Below, in pieces: positions 1 through 5,435 of a stretch of 6,715 bases of DNA. A model generated the notes under the pieces. It searched no databases. It saw nothing but the letters and a program-made list of their open reading frames with translations, and had not been told where the DNA came from. Location of the stretch: assembly GCA_929200175.1 (NCBI GenBank), contig CAKMYR010000068.1, forward strand, positions 1 through 6,715, in the 5' to 3' direction. The position numbers and the translations under genes are program-made. Position 1 is the first letter of the stretch. Each line of letters starts with the position of its first letter. Source of the DNA: an uncultured Gammaproteobacteria bacterium (GTDB taxonomy: Bacteria > Pseudomonadota > Gammaproteobacteria > PS1 > Pseudothioglobaceae).

Positions 1-327
1 GCTGGGTTTAGAACGTCGTGAGACAGTTCGGTCCCTATCTGCCGTGGGCGTTGGAGACTTGAGGGAAGCTATTCCTAGTACGAGAGGACCGGAATGGACA
101 CACCTCTGGTGTTTCGGTTGTCACGCCAGTGGCATTGCCGAGTAGCTATGTGTGGAAAGGATAAGTGCTGAAAGCATCTAAGCGCGAAGCCTCTCCCAAG
201 ATTAGGTCTCCCTAGTAGTTTAACTACTCTAAAGATCCCTTGAAGACTACAAGGTTGATAGGCAGGATGTGTAAGTGTTGTGAGGCATTTAGCTAACCTG
301 TACTAATTGATCGTGAGAATTAACCAT
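1..327 (+). rRNA. 23S ribosomal RNA, 3' end (partial)
   Basis: This is the last part of 23S rRNA (end of domain V and domain VI), cut by the window's left edge. The sarcin-ricin loop sequence AGTACGAGAGGACC is at 77-90, and the conserved TAAGTGCTGAAAGCATCTAA block is at 162-181. The terminal block with GTTGATAGGC, AGCTAACC, TACTAAT and CGTGAG leads to TTAACC near 325. The 3' boundary is set by analogy with E. coli 23S, which ends in GCTTAACCTT, so it is accurate to a few bases. The 5S gene follows after a spacer of about 167 bases with no tRNA. A degenerate copy of part of this gene lies at 3053-3118. Confidence 0.97.
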
Positions 328-454
328 ATAACACCCAAATTATTTACATATTTTTTGAGATTTTGTGTTAAGGCAATACAACAAAGTTGTTAGGTATAAA
401 TTCTTTACTTTATTATTTTATTGTTTACTTAAAAATATAAAAACTTATTAAATT

Positions 455-488
455 TTATAAAACTGTTTAATTATAAAAAGTTTTATAA
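455..488 (+). other. AT-rich hairpin in the 23S-5S spacer
   Basis: A perfect 10-base inverted repeat, TTATAAAACT (455-464) and AGTTTTATAA (479-488), is separated by a 14-base loop and ends six bases before the 5S gene. In the rRNA precursor it could form a stem and mark a cleavage or processing site ahead of 5S. The stem is seen in the sequence; the role is inferred. With only two G/C pairs it is weak, and in DNA this AT-rich such a repeat could arise by chance. Confidence 0.4.
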
Positions 489-494
489 CCAGTT

Positions 495-613
495 TGCTTG
501 GCGACAATAGCAAGTGTGACCCACCTGAATCCATCCCGAACTCAGAAGTGAAACCACTTAGCGCCGATGGTAGTGTGGGGCCTCCCCATGCGAGAGTAGG
601 ACATTGCCAGGCT
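495..613 (+). rRNA. rrf: 5S ribosomal RNA
   Basis: About 119 bases that follow the gammaproteobacterial 5S pattern. The 5' strand TGCTTGGC (495-502) pairs with GCCAGGC (606-612) to close helix I. The core blocks CCCACCTGA, CGAACTCAGAAGTGAAAC, GCGCCGATGGTAGTGTGGGG and CTCCCCATGCGAGAGTAGG are all present. There is no sign of decay. It is the third rRNA of an operon whose 23S 3' end lies upstream. An intrinsic terminator begins nine bases after its 3' end. Ends are inferred from helix I pairing and could move by one or two bases. Confidence 0.97.
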
Positions 614-621
614 TTTTATTC

Positions 622-663
622 AAAATACCCCAATTCTTTTTAAGATTTTTGGGGTATTTTTTT
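622..663 (+). terminator. Intrinsic terminator of the rRNA operon
   Basis: A perfect 12-base-pair inverted repeat, AAAATACCCCAA (622-633) and TTGGGGTATTTT (649-660), includes four G-C pairs. The apex can pair further (TCTT 635-638 with AAGA 642-645). The descending arm runs straight into an unbroken T tract ending at 663. Its place just after 5S marks it as the rRNA operon's Rho-independent terminator. The arms' A and T tracts also make it plausible on the minus strand. Confidence 0.9.
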
Positions 664-837
664 ATCTATTATTTGAAACTACCAAATTATATTTCTAATT
701 TTAGTATGGAGTCTTTTTTGAAGCGAAAGTAGGGAATTGTTAGTCTTTTGATTTTTAGAGCTATAACCTATTTTATTTATTGTTCGTATTTTGGTGTTTA
801 TCATAAATACCATTCCATACTACTTTACAAACTAATG
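664..837. other. Non-coding stretch between rRNA terminator and regulator remnant
   Basis: No intact gene, RNA or repeat is visible. On the minus strand a 22-codon open frame (841 down to 773, beginning MTLVCKVVWNGIYDK) directly continues the TetR remnant in another frame. It may be that gene's shifted C-terminal part. A further short minus-strand frame near 680-770 (with VIALKIKRLTIPYFRFKK) is not recognisable. The stretch probably holds decayed coding sequence, but this cannot be shown from sequence alone. Confidence 0.4.
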
Positions 838-1062
838 TCATGGTGAATAATAATATAATTTAAAATATTCTTTTTGAAAATTTTTATGTTGATTAATGAC
901 ATCAATAACTGCCAAATCCATTTGTTCTATAATATTCTTTTGTAGGATGCTTGCAATATCTCCTTTATTTTTGAAATGATGATATATTAAGCCTATACTT
1001 ACTTGCGATTGTTTTTGAAATGGTGTATATTTTAAAATATTGAATAAATTTTTTTCATTACT
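838..1062 (-). pseudogene. TetR-family transcriptional regulator remnant
   Basis: Read on the minus strand, this frame encodes QVSIGLIYHHFKNKGDI (about 1005 down to 955). That is the recognition-helix end of a TetR-type DNA-binding domain, where (A)GVSxGxxYxHFxxKxxL is usual. It is followed by a helix-rich stretch, then a TGA stop at 838-840. The gene is dead as it stands. No start codon opens the frame upstream of the helix-turn-helix, and the stretch before it (KYTPFQKQSQVS) seems several residues short of the normal TT..IA..A.VS pattern. The frame also stops about 55 residues after the HTH, whereas TetR proteins run to about 190-220. A shifted frame (773-841) may hold more of the C-terminus. 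It lies divergent to frmA, so its ancestor may have controlled frmA-fghA; that is inference. Confidence 0.72.
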
Positions 1063-1070
1063 GACAGAAA

Positions 1071-1076
1071 TATAAT
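1071..1076 (+). promoter_or_regulatory. Candidate -10 box for frmA-fghA
   Basis: A consensus TATAAT lies 13 bases before the frmA ATG. No good -35 hexamer sits at the usual 16-18 base spacing; the DNA there is a T tract. Transcription from this box would start around 1083 and leave a leader of only some seven bases. In DNA this AT-rich such boxes occur by chance, so this is a candidate only. Confidence 0.35.
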
Positions 1077-1089
1077 AACATAAAAAGAT

Positions 1090-2199
1090 ATGAAAGCAAA
1101 AGCAGCAGTGGCTTGGGAGCCGAAAAAGCCTTTATTAATTGAAGAAGTAGAGGTTATGGGTCCTAAGAAAGGAGAAGTTCTATTAAAGGTTATTGCTTCT
1201 GGCGTATGCCATACAGATGCATTTACTTTGTCTGGTGATGATCCAGAAGGATCTTTTCCTTGTATTTTAGGACATGAAGGTGGTTGTGAAGTTGTTGAGT
1301 TAGGAGAAGGTGTTAAAAATCTTGAAGTTGGTGATCATGTTATTCCGCTTTATATTGCAGAATGTGGTGAGTGTGAGTATTGCAATTCAACAAAATCTAA
1401 CTTATGTCAAACTATTGCGCCAACTGTTTGGACAGGATATATGCCTGATAAAACTAGACGTTTTTCTAAAAATGGTAAGGATATTTTTCATTATATGGGC
1501 TGTTCGACTTTTGCCGAATACACAGTTGTACCTGAAATTGCCTTAGCAAAAGTCAATAAAGCTGCACCACTAGACAAGATTTGTTTATTAGGCTGCGGCG
1601 TAACCACAGGTATTGGTGCAGTGCTAAATACAGCTAAAGTTGAAGCAGGGTCTACTGTTGCTGTATTTGGACTAGGCGGGATTGGTTTATCGTGTATTCA
1701 AGGTGCTGTGATCGCAAAAGCTAAACGTATTATTGCTATTGATATTAATCCTGATAAATTTGAGTTTGCTAAGCAATTAGGAGCAACAGATTTTGTTAAC
1801 CCGAATGACATTAAAAACTCATTTGTTGAATATATGCAAGATACTTTTAATGGCGGTCCAGATTATTCTTTTGAATGTATTGGCAATACACATGTAATGC
1901 GTGATGCTTTGGAATGCACGCATATGGGTTGGGGGGTCTCTACGGTAATTGGTGTTGCAGGGGCTGGACAAACTATTGAAACACGACCGTTTAATTTAGT
2001 TGTTGGGCGCACTTGGAAAGGCACAGCTTTTGGTGGCGTTAAAGGTCGTACTGAATTGCCAGGTTATGTTGATAGATATATGAATGGAGAGATTGAATTA
2101 GATAAATTAGTTACACATACAATGGGTTTGGAAGACATTAATAAGGCATTTGATTTGATGCATTCTGGTGAAAGTATTCGCTCAGTGGTTGTTTTTTAA
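1090..2199 (+). CDS. frmA: S-(hydroxymethyl)glutathione dehydrogenase / class III alcohol dehydrogenase
   Basis: A cytosolic zinc enzyme of the medium-chain dehydrogenase family. Members oxidise the spontaneous formaldehyde-glutathione adduct to S-formylglutathione with NAD+. The 369-residue length equals the E. coli enzyme. Visible residues are catalytic zinc ligands Cys40, His62 and Cys169 with Glu63, and the structural zinc lobe Cys92, Cys95, Cys98 and Cys106. The nucleotide loop GLGGIG is at 194-199, with Asp218 favouring NAD. The class III acidic pair Asp51/Glu53 (human 55/57) is present. Oddly, the position of human Arg114 is Ala110 (IAPTVWTG instead of IRxTQGxG), and that of human Lys283 is Met279 (HMGWG instead of HKGWG or HRGWG). 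Both usually hold the glutathione part, so the natural thiol or alcohol may differ. No clear Shine-Dalgarno precedes the ATG. All 24 Ile codons avoid ATA. fghA follows after 10 bases, and a dead TetR gene lies divergently upstream. Confidence 0.93.
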   Translation: MKAKAAVAWEPKKPLLIEEVEVMGPKKGEVLLKVIASGVCHTDAFTLSGDDPEGSFPCILGHEGGCEVVELGEGVKNLEVGDHVIPLYIAECGECEYCNSTKSNLCQTIAPTVWTGYMPDKTRRFSKNGKDIFHYMGCSTFAEYTVVPEIALAKVNKAAPLDKICLLGCGVTTGIGAVLNTAKVEAGSTVAVFGLGGIGLSCIQGAVIAKAKRIIAIDINPDKFEFAKQLGATDFVNPNDIKNSFVEYMQDTFNGGPDYSFECIGNTHVMRDALECTHMGWGVSTVIGVAGAGQTIETRPFNLVVGRTWKGTAFGGVKGRTELPGYVDRYMNGEIELDKLVTHTMGLEDINKAFDLMHSGESIRSVVVF

Positions 2200-2209
2200 A
2201 TATTGATTT

Positions 2210-3046
2210 ATGCAAGAAGTTGAAAGTATTAAAGAATTTGGCGGTTTTTTAAAACGCTATACGCATCAGTCTGCAGTCAATAATTGTGAAATGGTTTTTT
2301 CTGTTTATATGCCACCACAAGCAGAAAAATCAAAAGTACCTTCATTATATTGGCTATCTGGGCTTACTTGTACTGATGACAATGTTAGAACTAAAGCAGG
2401 GATGCAAAGAATTGCTGCTAAGTTAGGAATGGCTATCATTATGCCAGACACCTCACCTAGGGGGGATAACGTAGTTGATTACCCTAATCGTTATGATTTA
2501 GGCAAAGGCGCAGGGTTTTATGTAGATGCTACTGAGTCACCTTTTTATAAGCATTATAATATGTATAGCTATATTGTCCATGAGTTGCCTAGCATTATTG
2601 AAGATAATTTTGCTGTTATTAAAGGAGTTAAATCTATATCAGGTCACTCAATGGGCGGGCATGGTGCTTTGATTTGTGCTTTAAAAAATAAAGGTGCTTA
2701 TAAGTCTGTTTCTGCATTTTCTCCGATTTGTAATCCAACAAAATGCGACTGGGGCAGAACTTGTTTGGCTACTTATTTGGGTGCAGATGAAAAACAATGG
2801 TTACAATATGATGCCACTGCTTTGATTGAAAATGGTGCAAGTGTTAATGAAATACTAATTGATCAAGGGACTGCCGATGAATTTTTAGAAAAACAACTAT
2901 ATCCGCAAAATTTAGCAGATGTTTGTGCTAAAAAAGAAGTTACACTTAATTTGCGTATGCAAGAGGGTTATGATCATAGTTATCATTTTATTTCATCATT
3001 TATTGAAGAGCATTTACTTTACCATAGTCGTTATTTAGAAAGTTAA
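2210..3046 (+). CDS. fghA: S-formylglutathione hydrolase
   Basis: A cytosolic alpha/beta-hydrolase (esterase D family) that cleaves S-formylglutathione to formate and glutathione, the step after FrmA. At 278 residues it is full length (E. coli FrmB has 277). The family signature SGLTCTDDN is at 50-58. The nucleophile elbow GHSMGG gives Ser147. The triad is completed by Asp223 (GTADEF) and His256 (DHSYHF), each two residues on from the E. coli positions. Cys54 in the signature is the conserved, thiol-reagent-sensitive cysteine of the family. It starts 10 bases after frmA with no Shine-Dalgarno, so translation is probably coupled to frmA. Only two Ile codons are ATA, fewer than in the genes downstream. 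No terminator is visible after it; a decayed 23S fragment begins seven bases past the stop codon. The name frmB is equally usable. Confidence 0.94.
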   Translation: MQEVESIKEFGGFLKRYTHQSAVNNCEMVFSVYMPPQAEKSKVPSLYWLSGLTCTDDNVRTKAGMQRIAAKLGMAIIMPDTSPRGDNVVDYPNRYDLGKGAGFYVDATESPFYKHYNMYSYIVHELPSIIEDNFAVIKGVKSISGHSMGGHGALICALKNKGAYKSVSAFSPICNPTKCDWGRTCLATYLGADEKQWLQYDATALIENGASVNEILIDQGTADEFLEKQLYPQNLADVCAKKEVTLNLRMQEGYDHSYHFISSFIEEHLLYHSRYLES

Positions 3047-3052
3047 ATTCTA

Positions 3053-3207
3053 TTGTCACTCAAGTGGCATTGCCGAGTAGCTATGTGTGGAAAGGATAAG
3101 TGCTAAAAACATCTAAGCACCATATAACACCCAAACTATTTACATATTTTTTGATATTCTGTGTTAAGGCAATACAATAAAGTTATTAGGTATAAATTCT
3201 TTACTTT
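3053..3207 (+). pseudogene. Decayed second copy of the 23S rRNA 3' end and 23S-5S spacer
   Basis: This block is a direct repeat of the rRNA operon end in this window. Positions 3053-3118 match 118-183 inside 23S (62 of 66 bases). Positions 3119-3207 match 323-411, the last 23S bases plus spacer (84 of 89, no gaps). The 139 bases between (184-322) are missing, so it cannot be functional rRNA. All four differences in the 23S part are G or C in the real gene and A or T here, as expected for unconstrained DNA drifting to AT. The join reads AAGCAC-CATATAAC. If the ancestral 23S read AAGCAC, as E. coli does, the deletion would lie at a two-base AC microhomology. No 5S sequence follows; similarity stops at 3207. 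Confidence 0.93.
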
Positions 3208-3267
3208 GATTATTTATTTTAACTTTTTAATTCAATTATTAAGATCAGAATTTAATGCTTGATAATT

Positions 3268-3273
3268 TATAAT
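3268..3273 (+). promoter_or_regulatory. Candidate -10 box for the 140-residue membrane protein gene
   Basis: A consensus TATAAT ends seven bases before the ATG at 3281, so the expected transcription start falls at or next to the start codon. No good -35 box is seen (TCAGAA at 17-base spacing). If used, the mRNA would be leaderless or nearly so. A chance match is possible in this AT-rich gap. Confidence 0.35.
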
Positions 3274-3280
3274 ATTATTT

Positions 3281-3703
3281 ATGTCTTCTGTTAGAGTTAC
3301 CTATAAAATTTTATTGTTTTTATTATTTATTTTGCTAGTTGTTTTTATTTATTTAAAATATACTGGGAATTTTTATAAAAAACAATCAGTTACAAAAAAT
3401 GAAAATTATTATAATGCTATATTTTGTGAATCTATTAATGGCGAAACAGAAACTAAACATTACTATGATGATGGTTTTGTAATCGCTGATTGTGAAAATG
3501 ATAAATACATTATTGAAGCAGGACTTGATAAAAGAAGTAGTCTTGATAGCGTACAACAAGCTATCTTTTTTTCTATACTTTCAAAGAAAAAACCTATGAT
3601 TGTTATTTATGATACTGATGGCAAAAAAAGTAAATACGAAATACAAATAGAGGCTGTAACAAAAAGACTTAATATAGATTTTGAAATAATAAAAGTAGAC
3701 TGA
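3281..3703 (+). CDS. Membrane-anchored protein with a possible PD-(D/E)XK-like domain
   Basis: I recognise no named gene. The 140-residue product has one hydrophobic helix at about 10-25 (ILLFLLFILLVVFIYL), preceded by a short basic segment. This implies an uncleaved anchor with residues 27-140 probably outside the cytoplasm. The soluble part has a compact, ordered pattern. It runs DDGFVIADC (63-71), YIIEAGLDKRSSLDSVQQA (76-94), then a strand KPMIVIYDTDG (104-114) and a helix into RLNIDFEII (129-137). Asp70, Glu79 and the Q-rich helix with Gln93 and Phe97 resemble the D...E...QxxxY layout of RecB-like PD-(D/E)XK folds. The lysine expected two residues after the Glu is absent (Gly81), though Lys84 is close. 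Nuclease activity is therefore doubtful and the fold is inference. It has no Shine-Dalgarno and many ATA and AAA codons, like serS and secD. It stands between the 23S fragment and serS. Confidence 0.75.
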   Translation: MSSVRVTYKILLFLLFILLVVFIYLKYTGNFYKKQSVTKNENYYNAIFCESINGETETKHYYDDGFVIADCENDKYIIEAGLDKRSSLDSVQQAIFFSILSKKKPMIVIYDTDGKKSKYEIQIEAVTKRLNIDFEIIKVD

Positions 3704-3738
3704 AAATATTATTTTTTAGTTATAGTCATTTTTTAAAC

Positions 3739-3769
3739 AAAATCTACTATGGCTAGCTAGTATAATTTT
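3739..3769 (+). promoter_or_regulatory. Imperfect inverted repeat enclosing a TATAAT box before serS
   Basis: The outer arms AAAAT (3739-3743) and ATTTT (3765-3769) and the inner arms TACTA (3745-3749) and TAGTA (3758-3762) flank an apex containing CTAGC. The right side holds TATAAT at 3761-3766, about 30 bases before the serS ATG at 3796. It could be the serS -10 region, an operator, or a weak terminator for the gene ending at 3703. No good -35 is visible, and the stem is interrupted and AT-rich. I cannot choose between these. Confidence 0.33.
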
Positions 3770-3795
3770 AGCAATAATTTTTTTATATATAAAAA

Positions 3796-5079
3796 ATGTT
3801 AGATAGAAAATCATTAGTAAATGATATTAAATCATTTAAAGAGGTTATACAAAGACGTAATTTTGCTTTTGATGATAATTATTTGCTTGAATTAGAAAAT
3901 GAAAGAAAAAAACATCAAATCAAAACTCAAGAACTACAAAAATTGCGTAATACTTATACAAAATCTATAGCAAAAGCAAAATCTAACAATGAAAACCCTA
4001 AACCTTTATTGGACAAGGTCGCAGATTTAGGCGCTATGCTGGATAAAGAAAAGTCTTTATTAAAAATTGTACAAGACAAGATAAATAGTTTTTTAATGAA
4101 TATACCTAATATTTTACATGAATCAGTTCCTCTTGGTAAATCAGAAGATGAAAATATAGAAGTGTCTTCTTGGGGGAAACCTAAAGAATTTGATTTTATG
4201 GTTAAAGATCATGTTGATTTGGGAAAAAAATATGGACTAGATTTTACAACTGCTACTAAAATCTCTGGTGCTCGTTTTGTGGTTATGACTAATCAGATAG
4301 CTTTGTTACATCGAGCTTTAGCACAATTTATGTTAGATTATCATACAAAAAATGATTATCAAGAAGCTTATGTTCCTTATTTAGTTAATACAGATTCTGC
4401 TACTAATACAGGGCAATTACCAAAATTTGAGGAAGATTTATTTAAAACTAGTTTGAATAATAATAAAGATAAAGATAAGGTTTTTTATTTGATACCAACT
4501 GCCGAAATACCACTTATAAATATGTTTAGTGATACTATTATAAAAGAGCAAGATTTACCTATTAAATTTGTTGCTCATACTCCAAGTTTTCGTTCCGAGG
4601 CGGGATCATATGGTCGTGATACTCGTGGTTTAATACGCCAACATCAATTTGATAAAGTAGAATTAATTCAAGTTACTAAGCCAGAAAATTCATATCAAGC
4701 ATTAGAGGATATTACTTGTGATGCTGAAAATATATTAAAGGATTTAGAATTACCTTATCGTAAAATGTTATTATGTTCTGGAGATGTTGGTTTTTCTTCA
4801 GCAAAAACATATGATTTAGAAGTATGGTTGCCTGGGCAAAAAAAATATAGAGAAATTTCTTCATGTTCAAATTGCGAAGATTTTCAAGCTAGAAGATTAA
4901 AACTTAGATTTAAAGATAAAGATGATAATACCATATTATTGCATACTTTAAATGGATCAGGGGTTGCAGTTGGGCGTGCCTTAGTTGCAGTGTTAGAAAA
5001 TTACCAACAAGCAGATGGAAGTATTAAAATACCAACTGTTTTACAAAAATATATGAATTTTAAAAAGGAGATAAAATGA
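3796..5079 (+). CDS. serS: Seryl-tRNA synthetase
   Basis: A cytosolic class II aminoacyl-tRNA synthetase that charges tRNA-Ser and also serylates tRNA-Sec where that exists. At 427 residues it is full length (about 430 is usual). The N-terminus MLDRKSLVNDIK matches the family start, which fixes the ATG. Residues up to about 100 form the long lysine/glutamate-rich coiled-coil arm that grips the tRNA extra arm. The catalytic core opens near NIPN (102-105). The serine-binding loop TAE is at 235-237. Motif 2 FRSEAGSYGRDTRG starts at 265 with Arg266. SSCSNCEDFQARR follows, and motif 3 is at 387-399 (GSGVAVGRALVAV), with Val390 where Leu is common. No Shine-Dalgarno precedes it. Its TGA overlaps the yajC ATG in an ATGA, which ties the two translationally. 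tgt often precedes yajC in gammaproteobacteria; here serS takes that place. Confidence 0.98.
   Translation: MLDRKSLVNDIKSFKEVIQRRNFAFDDNYLLELENERKKHQIKTQELQKLRNTYTKSIAKAKSNNENPKPLLDKVADLGAMLDKEKSLLKIVQDKINSFLMNIPNILHESVPLGKSEDENIEVSSWGKPKEFDFMVKDHVDLGKKYGLDFTTATKISGARFVVMTNQIALLHRALAQFMLDYHTKNDYQEAYVPYLVNTDSATNTGQLPKFEEDLFKTSLNNNKDKDKVFYLIPTAEIPLINMFSDTIIKEQDLPIKFVAHTPSFRSEAGSYGRDTRGLIRQHQFDKVELIQVTKPENSYQALEDITCDAENILKDLELPYRKMLLCSGDVGFSSAKTYDLEVWLPGQKKYREISSCSNCEDFQARRLKLRFKDKDDNTILLHTLNGSGVAVGRALVAVLENYQQADGSIKIPTVLQKYMNFKKEIK
5067..5070 (+). promoter_or_regulatory. Ribosome binding site of yajC
   Basis: GGAG within AAAAAGGAGATA lies five bases before the yajC ATG and inside the 3' end of serS. 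It is the only strong Shine-Dalgarno before any start in this window. It supports the ATG at 5076 and lets ribosomes reinitiate at the serS stop. Confidence 0.85.
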
Positions 5080-5417
5080 ATATTTTAGATTTAATAATAT
5101 CACCTGCTTTAGCAGAGACAGTAAATACACCTTCAGAGCCGGCATACGGTTTAGGAGGAGTTATACCTATTATTATTTTAGCAGTAATTTTTTATTTTTT
5201 ATTAATTAGACCGCAGCAAAAAAGATCTAAAGAGCATAAAAATCTTTTAAAATCATTAAAAATTGGTGACGAAATTGTTACTAATGGAGGTGTTGTTGCT
5301 AAGGTTGTTGAGATTGTTGATGAGTCTTTTGCAAAAATTGAAATAGCTAAAGGAGTCACTATTAAAGTACAAAAACAAGGAATAAATCAAAAAATACCAA
5401 AAGGTAGTATTGATTAA
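5076..5417 (+). CDS. yajC: Sec translocon accessory protein YajC
   Basis: A small inner-membrane protein that joins SecD and SecF in the accessory complex stimulating SecYEG protein export. It has 113 residues, close to the usual 110. After a short N-terminal segment (ISPALAETVN, ending in a signal-like ALA), the single membrane helix runs about 29-44. The hallmark FYFLLIRPQQKRSKEH (39-54) marks its cytoplasmic edge. The conserved cytoplasmic domain follows: LKIGDEIVTNGGVVAKV, then FAKIEIAKGVTIKVQ and IPKGS. It overlaps serS by four bases and precedes secD by 18 bases. A serS-yajC-secD transcript is likely, probably continuing into secF beyond the window. Confidence 0.97.
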   Translation: MNILDLIISPALAETVNTPSEPAYGLGGVIPIIILAVIFYFLLIRPQQKRSKEHKNLLKSLKIGDEIVTNGGVVAKVVEIVDESFAKIEIAKGVTIKVQKQGINQKIPKGSID

Positions 5418-5435
5418 TTCTCAATTTTATTAGTT

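Noticed and set aside
378..390. Small hairpin ACAAC-AAA-GTTGT in the spacer as a conserved processing element
   Set aside because: In the second copy the two changes (382 C to T, 389 G to A) do not preserve the same pairing, so there is no covariation support. The stem is only five pairs.
1027..1040. Perfect 14-base palindrome ATATTTTAAAATAT upstream of frmA as an operator
   Set aside because: It is made only of A and T in very AT-rich DNA, is the kind of palindrome expected by chance, and overlaps the TetR remnant. No second copy marks it as a binding site.
1310..1546. 78-residue open frame on the plus strand
   Set aside because: It overlaps frmA in another frame, across the structural-zinc region. 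The frmA frame carries all the conserved residues.
3053..3207. Non-coding RNA gene or attachment site of a mobile element
   Set aside because: No integrase, transposase or terminal inverted repeat is in the window, and the block is fully explained as an rRNA-operon fragment with an internal deletion.
3251..3270. Remnant of a second 5S gene after the 23S/spacer copy (TGCTTG near 3256)
   Set aside because: Only about six bases agree with the 5S start. None of the 5S core blocks (such as CGAACTCAGAAGTG) is present downstream.
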